The notes below the pieces were generated by a model. That model worked only from the letters and a program-made list of their open reading frames with translations. It was not told the DNA's origin and did no database searches. From VRUE01 sp963817945 (lineage in GTDB: Bacteria; Actinomycetota; Thermoleophilia; Solirubrobacterales; 70-9): a stretch of 64,000 nt of DNA. The stretch covers positions 124,001-188,000 of the forward strand of contig CAWFQH010000001.1 of NCBI GenBank assembly GCA_963817945.1, given 5' to 3'. The position numbers were made by a program, and so were the translations under genes. Within the stretch, counting starts at the first letter, position 1; each line of letters starts with the position of its first letter. Below are positions 16,474 through 25,059 of the stretch, in pieces.

Positions 16474-17721
16474 ATGACCCAGCTAGCCAAGACCTCCACC
16501 CCGGGCATCTACCGCGCCCATGGAAATCGATGCAAGGGCGGAGAGCGATGCACCTGCCCCTACGTGATTACCTGGCGCCACCGCGGCCGCCAGCACAAGG
16601 AAACCTGCCGCACCTTCAACGAGGCGCGTGAGAAGAAGGCTCTTCGCGACTCGGTCGACAGCAAACCGGTCGACCGGGTCCGCTTCGGCGAATACTTCGA
16701 GCAGTGGATCGAGACCTACGCCGGGCGTACCCAGCGCGGGTTCTCAGAGACCACCCGCCCCGAGTATCGCCGGACGATCCAGAACCACGCGATGCCGCGA
16801 TGGGCAAAGTGGAAGTTGAGCGAAATCGAGCTGAAAGACGTTCGCGAACTCCTGATGGCGATGCGCAACGACGGCCTGAGCACGTCGATGATCCGGAAAA
16901 CGAGGGCGTCGCTGTCGACGCTCTTCGCCACCGCACTCGAGGATGGGTTGATCGGCACGAACTCGATCCGAGGCGTCCGCATCCCCGCTCCCCTCGTCGA
17001 GGAGATCCCCGACGAGGAGCGCGCCAAGGCTCTGACCAAGGAGGAACTCGCAACCCTGCTCTCGGCGATTCCGGAGGACTGGCACCTGTTCTTCGAGTTC
17101 CTTGTCCACACGGGAATGCGGATATCGGAGGTGATTGGGTTGACCTGGGAGCATCTGCAACTCGAGGGCAAGCCGGTCGTCCAGGTCCGCGAGCAGGTCT
17201 ACCGCGGCAAGCGCCGGCGACTGAAGAGCGGCGCCGGCCGTCGAGACATTCCCCTGGCGCCGCGGATGGCCGCAAGGCTTCGCGAGCATCGCGAAGCGCA
17301 CTACTCCGGTCCTCAGGAGCCGGTTTTCACCTCCGGCGTCGGCACCGAGCTGATCCGGGGCAAAGTCGCCGACCGCGTCCTAAATCCAGCCCGAAAGCTG
17401 GTCGGGATGCCCTGGATCAGCTTCCACAACTTCCGCCACACCTGCGCCTCGTTGCTTTTCGCCAACGGTAGGAACCTCAAACAAATCCAGGTCTGGCTCG
17501 GCCACGCGGATCCAGGCTTCACGCTCCGCACCTACATCCACCTTCTCGACGATGGTGTCGGCAGCGCCGACTTCCTCGACGATGAGGTCGAGGCGGGCCG
17601 CGGGCCGTGGTCGACCGGGATTGCGCGTCGGATGCCTCTACCGCATCGGGCCGATCAGCGCCGAGTTGGATCGTTCCTGACCCCCACAAACATGCCCTGC
17701 ATCTCCATCCTTGCTGGTTGA
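16474..17721 (+). CDS. int: Tyrosine-recombinase integrase
   Basis: 415 residues from an ATG behind AGGAGAAG. The N-terminal arm-binding region holds Cys-x5-Cys-x-Cys ('RCKGGERCTC'), followed by a SAM-like core-binding domain (about 65-150). The catalytic domain has Arg in 'HTGMRISEV', 'FHNFRHTCASLL' (HxxR), 'WLGHAD' and the nucleophile Tyr in 'TLRTYIHL'. It sits just inside attL, pointing into the element, the usual place for a tRNA-targeting integrase. It integrates and, with a directionality factor not seen here, excises the element. Confidence 0.93.
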   Translation: MTQLAKTSTPGIYRAHGNRCKGGERCTCPYVITWRHRGRQHKETCRTFNEAREKKALRDSVDSKPVDRVRFGEYFEQWIETYAGRTQRGFSETTRPEYRRTIQNHAMPRWAKWKLSEIELKDVRELLMAMRNDGLSTSMIRKTRASLSTLFATALEDGLIGTNSIRGVRIPAPLVEEIPDEERAKALTKEELATLLSAIPEDWHLFFEFLVHTGMRISEVIGLTWEHLQLEGKPVVQVREQVYRGKRRRLKSGAGRRDIPLAPRMAARLREHREAHYSGPQEPVFTSGVGTELIRGKVADRVLNPARKLVGMPWISFHNFRHTCASLLFANGRNLKQIQVWLGHADPGFTLRTYIHLLDDGVGSADFLDDEVEAGRGPWSTGIARRMPLPHRADQRRVGSFLTPTNMPCISILAG

Positions 17722-17739
17722 CATGGTTGACGCTATCCT
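17711..17739 (+). promoter_or_regulatory. Promoter of the toxin-antitoxin pair with tandem operator repeats
   Basis: TTGCTG (17711-17716), 17 bases, TATCCT (17734-17739). Two copies of TGGTTGAC (17715-17722, 17724-17731; period 9) fill the spacer. This is where an autorepressing antitoxin would bind. The start codon at 17749 leaves almost no leader. Confidence 0.5.
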
Positions 17740-17748
17740 TGGTGCCTC

Positions 17749-18258
17749 ATGGTGGCCAATCCAGCACTGCTAGATCGCACCGTCGAGGAGTTCCGGCGCA
17801 CGCTTACCGAGATCGGTGGGCAGCCGAGTTCGGCTGATGATGCTGAGGGTCTTGGCCGGCGGGCGGCAATGGTCGTGCTTGCCGGCGGGGCTTGGGAACG
17901 GGCGCTTGGGGAGCTGCTGACCAGTGCTGAGGCGCGGGTTCTGCTCGGGGGGATCAGCCGGGAGGCGTTGCGTAAGCGGGTCGTCAGCGGGTCGGTGGTC
18001 GCGCTGCGTGACGACGCTGGGCTGGTTCGCTACCCGCGCTGGCAGTTCGATGCGACTAGCGGGGTGCCCTTCGGTGCGGTCAAGATGCTCAATGAGATCT
18101 TCGGCGATGCGGGGCTCGATTCGTGGACGCTCGCGGCGTTTGCCACCGCGCCTCAGCCGGAGCTTGGCGATCGGGCGCCGGTTGATGCCTTCGCCGATGT
18201 GGACATCGAGCCCCTGCTTCTTTCGGCCCACCGCACCGTGGCCGACCTGAAGCGTTGA
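17749..18258 (+). CDS. Antitoxin of the Xre/MbcA/ParS type
   Basis: 169 residues. The middle shows a helical DNA-binding segment ('EARVLLGGISREALRKRVVSGSVVAL') followed by 'LVRYPRWQFDATSGVPFGAVKML' and 'DSWTLAAFAT', the arrangement of the antitoxin/toxin-binding domain paired with RES toxins. It should neutralise the downstream toxin and repress its own promoter, which holds tandem TGGTTGAC repeats. Its TGA overlaps the toxin's TTG start (TTGA), so translation is coupled. Confidence 0.8.
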   Translation: MVANPALLDRTVEEFRRTLTEIGGQPSSADDAEGLGRRAAMVVLAGGAWERALGELLTSAEARVLLGGISREALRKRVVSGSVVALRDDAGLVRYPRWQFDATSGVPFGAVKMLNEIFGDAGLDSWTLAAFATAPQPELGDRAPVDAFADVDIEPLLLSAHRTVADLKR

Positions 18259-18854
18259 GTCCGCGCGGCCTGCCCGCCCCTCCGGACGACCTGCCCGAGC
18301 TTCCCAGTACAAAGCTCGGGACGAAACCTCTGTGGCGAATCCATGCCGCCGATGTCGCGCCCTGGTTCTTCGATGTCGGCCCGGATGGCAGGTTCAACCT
18401 CGCTGAGTCAGGCACTTGCTACCTCGCCGAGGAGCCGATCGGCGCCTTCGTCGAGAAGCTTGGGCGCCTACTGCGGCCTGGCGGGGTGATCCCGGAGCCG
18501 CTGGTCGACACGCAACGGCTGTCTAGGCTGCGCCCGCCCAAAGCAAACGTTGTTGACTTGACAGACCCCACCGTCCTCGGACTCATCGGCCTCACCGCTG
18601 AGATCCACTCAACCTCCGACTACAACCTGACCCAGGGCTGGGCGCTCGCCCTTCAGGAGGCTGGCTATGACGGCATCCGCTACAAGGCGCGCCACGATCC
18701 TCGCGGGGAGCTGGTTTCCATCGCTCTCTTCGGCTCGGACAAACCGCCCCGGAGCGCCGCCAAGACGACGACCATCCCTGTCGACCTGATCCACGAAGCC
18801 TCCACTACGTTCGCGATCACCGTCCTCCCTCGCCGCCATTCCAGGCGGCGGTAG
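18255..18854 (+). CDS. RES-domain toxin (NAD+-degrading family)
   Basis: 199 residues from a TTG start overlapping the antitoxin stop. RES signature residues are visible: Arg in 'PLWRIH', the Tyr/Glu stretch 'TCYLAEEPIGAFVE', and the core ending 'AGYDGIRYKARHD'. Characterised RES toxins (MbcT, Rv1989c type) consume NAD+ by phosphorolysis or hydrolysis and stop growth. On an integrative element it can act in maintenance or phage defence. The last 40 residues after 'SIALFGSD' are basic and variable. The gene ends 15 bases after the reading frame leaves the domain; no truncation is evident. Confidence 0.85.
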   Translation: MSPRGLPAPPDDLPELPSTKLGTKPLWRIHAADVAPWFFDVGPDGRFNLAESGTCYLAEEPIGAFVEKLGRLLRPGGVIPEPLVDTQRLSRLRPPKANVVDLTDPTVLGLIGLTAEIHSTSDYNLTQGWALALQEAGYDGIRYKARHDPRGELVSIALFGSDKPPRSAAKTTTIPVDLIHEASTTFAITVLPRRHSRRR

Positions 18855-19006
18855 GGCAACACGACGGCGGCCTCGCAGCCGTTGCCGCGAACCGTTGCCG
18901 CTGTTGCCGCGCGGCAACAGCGAAACCGCGCCAGCATGGGAAATGCTTGCCCCGGGGCTTGCACCTGGATACAGCGGCGGCAACACCCTGTTACCGAACT
19001 GTTGCC
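18855..19006. repeat. Cluster of GTTGCC iterons beside attR
   Basis: Seven copies of GTTGCC or its complement occur at 18855, 18881, 18894, 18903, 18913, 18979 and 19001. Four more lie beside attL. Integrase arm-type or excisionase binding sites are the likely role. Confidence 0.5.
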
Positions 19007-19018
19007 CCAAAGAACTAG

Positions 19019-19045
19019 AAAAACCCCGGCAAAACCGAGGTTTTT
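19019..19045. terminator. Intrinsic terminator at the end of the element
   Basis: AAAAACC-C-CGG (19019-19029) pairs with CCG-A-GGTTTTT (19035-19045) around CAAAA. The A-tract and T-tract make it bidirectional: it can end the toxin transcript and any transcript entering from tRNA-Glu. Confidence 0.75.
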
Positions 19046-19069
19046 GGCTTTCTAGAGCGCTTTCCGTGG

Positions 19070-19112
19070 AGTACCGCTACGGGGATTCGAACCCCGGTTT
19101 CCGGACTGAGAA
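19070..19112. repeat. attR: 43-bp repeat within tRNA-Glu
   Basis: Identical to 16185-16227. The identity stops exactly at the 5' side of the anticodon loop (19112), a common crossover site for tyrosine recombinases. Together the repeats bound a 2.9-kb element. Confidence 0.9.
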
Positions 19113-19144
19113 TCCGGCGTCCTAGTCCCCTAGACGATAGCGGC
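19072..19144 (-). tRNA. tRNA-Glu (anticodon CTC), integration target
   Basis: Minus strand. Acceptor GCCGCTA with TAGCGGT (first pair G-U), anticodon stem CCGGA/TCCGG with CTC at 19110-19108, T stem CGGGG/CCCCG. Its 3' half is attR, so integration has kept the tRNA intact. CCA not encoded. Confidence 0.92.
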
Positions 19145-19236
19145 GTGGGGGCGGCATTTTAGCGATTGGAGGCGTCGTGTCGAGGCGCGGGTCGGCGGCC
19201 GGCTGGCGGGCGGCAGGCGGTAGATTGCCTGGTCCC

Positions 19237-19320
19237 GCGGCTGTGGCGGAACTGGTAGACGCGCACGGTTCAGGTCCGTGTGGAGGAAACTCCGTGGAGG
19301 TTCGACTCCTCTCAGCCGCA
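19237..19320 (+). tRNA. tRNA-Leu (anticodon CAG)
   Basis: 84 bases with a long variable arm (TGGAGGAAACTCCG). Acceptor GCGGCTG/CAGCCGC, anticodon loop with CAG in 'CACGG TTCAGGT CCGTG', T arm GGAGG TTCGACT CCTCT. Discriminator A. Confidence 0.93.
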
Positions 19321-19339
19321 TCGCTCCCGGCTGCCGGGT

Positions 19340-20258
19340 TCAGGCCGGCTGCGCGACCGGGGCGGGCGCGTTCGCCCGCTGTGCCGTGGCGGCGATCTCC
19401 TCCACGAATTCGGGCCAGAGCTGGCGCGGCAGGTCGTGGCCCATGCCGTCGAAGATGCGCAGGCGGGAGTCGCGGATCGCGCGGGCGGTGGCGCGGCCGG
19501 CGCGGGGGCGGATCAAGGGGTCGCTGCCGCCGTGCAGGATCGTCGCCGGCAGCCGCAGGCGTTCGAGCTCGGCGGTACGGTCGCCCGAGGCGGTGATCGC
19601 GTGCAGCTGGCGGGCGACGCCGGCGCCGCTGTGGGAGCGGTCGTAGGAGGCGCCGGCCAGCTCGCGGAAGCGGGGCTCGTCCATCGGGTAGGCGGGAGAG
19701 CCGATGATGCGGAAGACCTTGACCGTGTGCTCGATCGCCTCCTCGCGACTGGCGCCGGGACGGGCGACGAGCGTGCCGAAGGCCTTCCAGGTTGGTAGCC
19801 CGAGCCAGCGGTTGCCGGTGGTCGACATGATCGAGACGAGGGAGCGGACGCGCTGCCGGTGTTCGATCGCCATCATCTGGGCGATCATCCCGCCCATCGA
19901 GGCGCCGACCAGGTGCGCCGAGTCGATTCCGAGGTGGTCCATCAGGGCGAACGTGTCGGTGGCCATGTCGCGCAGGAGGTAGGGCGCGGTGCCGCGGCGG
20001 CCCAGCAGCATGTCGGTGCGCTTCGGCGACACCGGCCTCCTCGATCTTGGTCGAGTGGCCGATGTCGCGGTTGTCGAAGCGGACGACGCGGAAGCCACGC
20101 TCGGCCAGCAACCCGCAGAACTCCTCGTCCCAGGCGAGCATCTGCGTCGCCAGGCCCATCACCAGCAGCAGCGGCTCGCCGCTGGGGTCGCCGACCTCCT
20201 GGTAGGCGATCTCGATCCCGTTGACGGGCGCCAGCCGCTCCTCGCCGAGAATGCTCAT
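19340..20258 (-). pseudogene. Alpha/beta hydrolase interrupted by a frameshift
   Basis: From the ATG at 20258 the frame gives 'PLLLVMGLATQMLAWDEEF' and 'VVRFDNRDIGHSTKIEEAG', the first half of an enol-lactonase/proline-iminopeptidase-like hydrolase. Near 20025 the frame must shift by one base to continue with 'RDMATDTFALMDHLGIDSAHLVGASMGG' (nucleophile Ser in GASMGG), 'LHGGSDPLI' and 'GMGHDLP' (catalytic Asp and His). Corrected length is about 305 residues with a complete triad. One extra base in the GGCCGGTGTCGCC stretch explains it. Either recent inactivation or a read error. Confidence 0.75.
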
Positions 20259-20332
20259 CGGGACAGCTTAGGCCACCGACTGGCTGGGCAGCCAGGACCG
20301 GCAGGGCGGGCGCCAGCGGCTAAGTTGCGTCG

Positions 20333-21442
20333 GTGCGGACCGCGATCGTCTCCGACCTCCACCTCGGCAGCGCCTTCGGCGAGGACCTGCTGAGCGACGC
20401 CTCGGTCCGCCGGGCGCTGCTCGAGGAGATAACGGTCGCCGACCGGCTCGTCCTGCTCGGCGACGCGCTCGAGCTGCGCGAACTTCCGCTGCCCGCGGTG
20501 CTGGAGCGGGTGCGGCCCTTCCTGCAGGAGCTGGGCGAGGCGATGGCGGGTCGCGAGATCGTCCTCGTTCCCGGTAACCACGAGCACCGGCTAGCCGAGC
20601 CGCTGTTGGAAGCGCAGGCGCTCGCCGGCCGGCCACTGGGCCTGGAGCAGCAAACCGAGCCCCGCGGCGAGGCAATCGACCAGGTAACCGGATGGCTCGG
20701 CCGGGCCGAGCTCTCGATCGCCTATCCGGGCCTTTGGCTGCGCCCCGACGTCTACGCGACCCACGGCCACTACATGGACTGCCACATGACCCTGCCGCGG
20801 CTCGAGTGCCTGGCCGCCGCCGCCTCGATGCGGACGCTCGGGCCGCTTCCGGACGAGGCTGGGCCGGACGACTACGAGCGGGTGCTGCGGCCGATCTACG
20901 GACTCGGCTACTCGCTCGCCCAGACCGGCAGGGCGCGGCGCGCAACCCGGCCCTCCGAACGCGTCTGGCGCACGATCGCCGGCCACAACGGCAACCGCGG
21001 CCGGGCCAGGCGGACGGCGCTGCGGGCTGCCGTGACCGCCGGCATCCCGGCGTCGGTCTGGACTCTCAACCGCCTGCTACGCGCCGACTTCGAACCCGAC
21101 CTCTCCTCCACGGCGATCACCCGTAGCGGGGTCGCCGCCGCGACGGAGCTGGCGCGACGCCTCGGCGCCGACAGCGCTTACGTGATCGTCGGCCACACCC
21201 ACCGGGGCGGGCCCGGCGCGGACGAGGCCGCCTGGGAGCTGCCGGGCGGCGGCAGCCTCCACAACACCGGCAGCTGGGTCTTCGCCTCCGCCTTCCACCG
21301 CCCAGGCACGCCGCCCAGTCCTTACTGGCCCGGGACCGTCACCTGGATCGAGGAGAGCGGGCCGCCGCGGCAGGTGCGGCTCCTGCTCGAGCGCAGCCGC
21401 GACGAGCTCGGCGCGACCGTCCGGCGCCTCGCCGCCGGCTAG
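20333..21442 (+). CDS. Calcineurin-like metallophosphoesterase
   Basis: 369 residues from GTG. The five phosphoesterase blocks are present: 'SDLHLG' (8-13), 'LLGDALE', 'VPGNHEHR', 'YATHGHY' and 'VIVGHTHRGG', giving a dinuclear metal site. It hydrolyses phosphate mono- or diesters; the substrate is not evident. The C-terminal part has no membrane segment. It ends immediately beside the convergent dehalogenase-like gene (stops at 21442 and 21443). Confidence 0.88.
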   Translation: MRTAIVSDLHLGSAFGEDLLSDASVRRALLEEITVADRLVLLGDALELRELPLPAVLERVRPFLQELGEAMAGREIVLVPGNHEHRLAEPLLEAQALAGRPLGLEQQTEPRGEAIDQVTGWLGRAELSIAYPGLWLRPDVYATHGHYMDCHMTLPRLECLAAAASMRTLGPLPDEAGPDDYERVLRPIYGLGYSLAQTGRARRATRPSERVWRTIAGHNGNRGRARRTALRAAVTAGIPASVWTLNRLLRADFEPDLSSTAITRSGVAAATELARRLGADSAYVIVGHTHRGGPGADEAAWELPGGGSLHNTGSWVFASAFHRPGTPPSPYWPGTVTWIEESGPPRQVRLLLERSRDELGATVRRLAAG

Positions 21443-22324
21443 TTACCCCCGCAGCCACTCGGCGACGATGCGGCCGATCTCCTCGCCGGCGTCCTCCTGG
21501 AGGAAGTGTCCCGCGTCCTCGATCGGACGCGGCGGCGGGAGGTTCAGCTGTGAGGAGACCCGCTCGCCGACCGAGAACGGCAGGACTGGATCGGAGTCGG
21601 CCCAGAGGACCAACGCCGGCCGCTCGTCGTCACGCAGGGCGTCGGCCACCCGTTTGCCCTCAGCCGCGCCAGGCGCGTCGGGCTCGGTCGGCAGGATCAG
21701 CGGAAAGGCGCGGGTGCCAGCCTTCGACTCGGGGCTCGGGTAGGGGGCCTCGTAGGCGGCGATCACCTCGTCGCCGGGGTCGTGCTTGCAGCCGCCGCGG
21801 ACCAGGAAGCCGACCGGCACGTCGGCGTTCTCGCGCACGAACTCGCGGAACTGGAGCCAGGTCTCGCTCATCTGCTGGTGGCCGGTGAAGGGGCCCGTCT
21901 CCATGATCACCAGCCGCGCGAAGCGGTCGGGATGCTCGACGGCCAGCCGCAGGCCGATCGGCCCACCCCAGTCGTGGACGACGGCCGTCGCGTCGCGCAC
22001 GTCCAGCTCCTCCAGCAGCGTCGCCATCAGCTCGACGTGGCGGTCGTAGGTGTACCAGCCGAGATCGGTGGGCTTGTCGGAGCGGCCGAAGCCCGCGTAG
22101 TCGGGTGCGATGCAGCGGAAGCCGGCGTCGCGCACCGGCGGGATGACCTTTCGCCAGAGGAACGACCAGGTCGGCTCACCGTGGAAGAAGACGACCGGCT
22201 GGCCCTCGCCCTCGTCGAGATAGGCGAGGCGCAGCCCGTCGATCTCGCGGTAGCTCGACTCGAAAGGAAAGTCCGGCAGCCCCCGCAACCGCTCTTCCGG
22301 CGTTCTGACCACATCGACGCTCAT
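21443..22324 (-). CDS. Haloalkane dehalogenase-like alpha/beta hydrolase
   Basis: 293 residues. 'VVFFHGEPTWSFLWRKV' (oxyanion and halide-binding loop, as in Xanthobacter DhlA) and the nucleophile Asp118 followed by Trp119 in 'VVHDWGG' identify the haloalkane dehalogenase branch, which has Asp rather than Ser as nucleophile. The catalytic His is in 'EDAGHFLQED'. It would cleave carbon-halogen bonds in the cytoplasm; epoxide hydrolases share the Asp nucleophile but not the D-W pair. Substrate unknown. Confidence 0.82.
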   Translation of the reverse strand: MSVDVVRTPEERLRGLPDFPFESSYREIDGLRLAYLDEGEGQPVVFFHGEPTWSFLWRKVIPPVRDAGFRCIAPDYAGFGRSDKPTDLGWYTYDRHVELMATLLEELDVRDATAVVHDWGGPIGLRLAVEHPDRFARLVIMETGPFTGHQQMSETWLQFREFVRENADVPVGFLVRGGCKHDPGDEVIAAYEAPYPSPESKAGTRAFPLILPTEPDAPGAAEGKRVADALRDDERPALVLWADSDPVLPFSVGERVSSQLNLPPPRPIEDAGHFLQEDAGEEIGRIVAEWLRG

Positions 22325-22462
22325 CGCTCTCCTCCCACGGCTGTTGGCGCGACGAGTCTATTCACCCGACCAGTCTCAGGGAACGAGCCGAGCGCAGGAG
22401 ACACGTACGCTTCCCCGAACTCCTGTCCGTACCTCCATGCCCCCGCACACGAAAGGTTGCCC

Positions 22463-22849
22463 ATGAACGATGAGAGCTTGGTCAGCGGCTGGTGGGTCTT
22501 CGCCGGCGTGCTGTTGCTGGTCGCCGGCGTCCTCAACATCATCTACGGAATCGCCGCGATTGGCGATTCGAAGTTCTTCGCTGAAAACGTCGAGTTCATC
22601 CTCAGCGGGCTCAACACCTGGGGATGGATCCTGCTGATCGTCGGAGTGCTCGAGCTCGTCGCCGCCTTCTCCCTCTTCTCTGGCGGCGAATTCGGGCGCT
22701 GGTTCGGAATCTTCGTCGCCTCGCTCAACGCGGTCGGCGCCCTGCTCTCGATCCCGGCCTACCCGTTCTGGTCGCTGGCGGTCTTCGCCCTCTCGATCAT
22801 CATCATCTACAAGCTGTCCGAGGGTCCGCGAGGACCACGCGTCGTCTAG
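22463..22849 (+). CDS. Four-helix membrane protein (DUF7144-like)
   Basis: 128 residues with four hydrophobic helices ('GWWVFAGVLLLVAGVLNIIYGI', 'WILLIVGVLELVAAF', 'WFGIFVASLNAVGALLSI', 'LAVFALSIIIIYKL') and a short charged tail. The pattern WxxxAGxxLxxxGxxNxIxGI is that of small actinobacterial membrane proteins named DUF7144. No function is known. Start ATG behind GAAAGG. Confidence 0.75.
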   Translation: MNDESLVSGWWVFAGVLLLVAGVLNIIYGIAAIGDSKFFAENVEFILSGLNTWGWILLIVGVLELVAAFSLFSGGEFGRWFGIFVASLNAVGALLSIPAYPFWSLAVFALSIIIIYKLSEGPRGPRVV

Positions 22850-22858
22850 TCCCCCGGT

Positions 22859-23950
22859 TCAGCCGCCGCCCAGCGGCGGCCCGGACAACTGCTGTGGCCG
22901 AAGGCCCCGGGACCCCGGGGCCTTCGCCGTTCCGGGCTCCTGAGCGGAGGCGAGCAACTCCGGCTCGTCGAGCGTCGACCATGGCGCCGGCGTCGTCTCG
23001 CGCTCCTCGTAGAGGACGTCGACGCCGGCGAGGCGGTCCTGCCAGCCGCGCCGCCGCTGGTCGAAAAGGATGCCGAGGAAGCCGAGCCCGAAGGGGATCG
23101 CCGCCAGGGCGAGGCCGATCAGCCGCCGCAGGGATCTTCGCGGCGCCAGTCCGCGCCCTTCGACGCCGAGCCTGATGCCGAAGAAGCGCATGCCGGGGGT
23201 CTGCCCGGCAAGCGACCAGAAGCCGACCAGATAGATACCCCCGAGCAGGAACCAGACGCTGCCGCCCAAGGCCAGGGCGAGCCCAGAGACGTTGCTGCCG
23301 TCGCCAGAAAGGAAGGAGCCAATCAGGGCGAGGATCGCCGCCAACCCGGAGAAGGCGAGGTTGACGATCAGTGCGTCGAGTCCGAGGGCGAGGCCCCGAG
23401 TTAGCGCCCCAGCGCGGTCCGAAGGCTCTACCCGGCGCGGGCGGAAGAAGACGCGACGCACGACCCGCTCCACGACGTCGTCCAGCCTCCGGGTCGAGTC
23501 CGCGATCGTGTGGCCGACGTCCTCGATGAAGCCGACGCTCTGGGCGCTGATCGCGGCGCGCAGCTCGGGTGCCTCGGCGATCCGCTCGACCAGCCGCTGG
23601 GTCTCGTCGCTGGCCAGCATCCGGCGCCAGACCTCGTCGACCATCTCGCTGTCAAGCGCCTCGATCAAGGCCCGCTTGACGCTCTCGCTCTCGAGCGCAC
23701 CGTTGACGGCCTCCTCCACCAGCGGCCCCCGCAGGACGCGCACCAGCGCCCGTTCGACGGCCTCGCTTTCGACCGCCGCGACCATCGCCTCCTCGGCAGC
23801 CGACTGGACGGCGCGGTCGACACCGGTCGCTTTGCCGACCGAACGAGCCCCGCGCACGCCGGCGCCGAGCAGGCGCACCGAGAGTGGCAACGGTCGGCCG
23901 GCCGGCCCCTCGCCGCCCGGACGATTTTGGGAATCGGGGCCGTCCACCAT
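22859..23950 (-). CDS. RDD-family membrane protein with long helical N-terminus
   Basis: 363 residues. The first 170 are charged and helical, with repeated units such as 'SEAVERALVRVLRGPLVEEAVNGALESESVKRALIEAL'. An RDD domain follows: 'RAGALTRGLALGLDALIVN', two to three transmembrane helices and 'QTPGMRFFGIRL', with 'RRRGWQDRLAGVDVLYEE' at the end. RDD proteins are thought to transport ions or small solutes, but most are uncharacterised. It converges with the gene at 22463. Confidence 0.8.
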   Translation of the reverse strand: MVDGPDSQNRPGGEGPAGRPLPLSVRLLGAGVRGARSVGKATGVDRAVQSAAEEAMVAAVESEAVERALVRVLRGPLVEEAVNGALESESVKRALIEALDSEMVDEVWRRMLASDETQRLVERIAEAPELRAAISAQSVGFIEDVGHTIADSTRRLDDVVERVVRRVFFRPRRVEPSDRAGALTRGLALGLDALIVNLAFSGLAAILALIGSFLSGDGSNVSGLALALGGSVWFLLGGIYLVGFWSLAGQTPGMRFFGIRLGVEGRGLAPRRSLRRLIGLALAAIPFGLGFLGILFDQRRRGWQDRLAGVDVLYEERETTPAPWSTLDEPELLASAQEPGTAKAPGSRGLRPQQLSGPPLGGG

Positions 23951-23958
23951 CTCGCGCT

Positions 23959-24339
23959 CTAGCCCTGCCCCTGTTCGGCCGCGCGCTCGCGCACCTCGGC
24001 CTTCTGCTCGAGGGTCATCGCGCCAGGATGGCCGTCGCCCGGCCAGGGCGACAGGATCAGGAGCAGCCTGGCATCCGAACGGGCGGAGACCGTGTGGCGC
24101 TCACCGGGGTCGAAGTCGAACAGGTGCCCGCTTCCCGCCTCCACTCGGGTGCCGGCAGCGGTTGCGATCTCCACCTCGCCTTCGACGACGACGAGGCGCG
24201 CTCGCTCGTGGACCTCGTGCTCCTGCAGCTCCTCACCGGCGGGCAGGTGCAAGACGATCGTGCGTGCGTCGTCATCGGAAGCGAGGATGACCGGCTCGTG
24301 GGCCTTCACCTCGACGGTTCTCAGGTCCCAACTGCGCAT
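23959..24339 (-). CDS. Small cupin-domain protein
   Basis: 126 residues from the ATG giving 'MRSWDLRTVEV'. The beta-barrel cupin pattern appears as 'LHLPAGEELQEHEVHERARLVVVEGEVEIA' and 'GSGHLFDFDPGERHTVSARSDARLLLIL', with two or three His/Glu metal ligands. Cupins of this size act as sensors, isomerases or dioxygenases; none can be chosen. It lies 8 bases after the RDD gene's start on the same strand side and may share its transcript. Confidence 0.75.
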   Translation of the reverse strand: MRSWDLRTVEVKAHEPVILASDDDARTIVLHLPAGEELQEHEVHERARLVVVEGEVEIATAAGTRVEAGSGHLFDFDPGERHTVSARSDARLLLILSPWPGDGHPGAMTLEQKAEVRERAAEQGQG

Positions 24340-24379
24340 TGCCGGTGTTGTAGCAGGGTCGGCAAAATCGAGGCCCGTC

Positions 24380-24874
24380 CTATTTCTTCCGCTCATCGAC
24401 CGAGGCGAGTAGGCGCTCAACGAACGCCGCCTGAGCCGGGTTGATCCTCCGTTGCGCCTCGACTGGATCGAACCACTCGGCCCGATCGACCTCCGGTACC
24501 TCGAGCTGGCGACCGGATCGCGGCGGCCACTCCATCGCAAAGGTGTTGCTCTGCAGCTCAGCTGGATCGAAGTCGGCCTCCGCCGCCCAGGCCGTGACGA
24601 CCTTGCCGCCCTTCTGCTTCACCGACCCCAGCTCTATCAGGGCATCGATGTCAAGCGACGGCGCCGAAGGCCCCAACTCCTCGTCCAACTCGCGCAGAGC
24701 GCATACCCGCGGCTCCTCCGCGTCCCCATGTTCCCCCTTCGGGATCGACCAGGCTCCAAGGTCTTTCCTCGCCCAGAACGGCCCACCCGGATGGACCAGC
24801 AGCACCTCTAGCTCCTCCCCGCGTAGGCGGTAGAGCAAGATCCCAGCGCTCTGCTTGGTGGAACCCTTGGCCAC
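24380..24874 (-). CDS. NUDIX hydrolase
   Basis: 164 residues from GTG ('VAKGSTKQSAGILLYR'). The full Nudix box GEHGDAEEPRVCALRELDEELG matches Gx5Ex7REUxEExGU. It begins like the Ap4A/NTP pyrophosphohydrolases with 'KQSAGILLYR', and 'LGAWSIPKGE' precedes the box. It should hydrolyse nucleoside diphosphate-linked substrates with Mg2+. The longer frame to 24976 lacks family similarity upstream of the GTG. Confidence 0.88.
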   Translation of the reverse strand: MAKGSTKQSAGILLYRLRGEELEVLLVHPGGPFWARKDLGAWSIPKGEHGDAEEPRVCALRELDEELGPSAPSLDIDALIELGSVKQKGGKVVTAWAAEADFDPAELQSNTFAMEWPPRSGRQLEVPEVDRAEWFDPVEAQRRINPAQAAFVERLLASVDERKK

Positions 24875-25059
24875 GGCGCGATTATCCCCAGGGCAAACCG
24901 GGACAACCGTTTGCGATCTGCGGGACGCGAGGAACGCTTGCAAAGACCCCGGAACGGGACAGCCCTCGTCCGGCAAGGGTGAATCGAGAAAGGCGGGCGT
25001 CGCCGGCTATTAAATCGCCCGTGCTGCGCTGATAAATCTTCTGAGTAGACTCTCGATGC

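Noticed and set aside
22890..22930. Palindrome GGCCCCGGGACCCCGGGGCC as a regulatory site or terminator.
   Set aside because: It lies inside the C-terminal codons of the RDD-family gene, is explained by Pro/Gly/Arg codons in GC-rich DNA, and has no T-tract.
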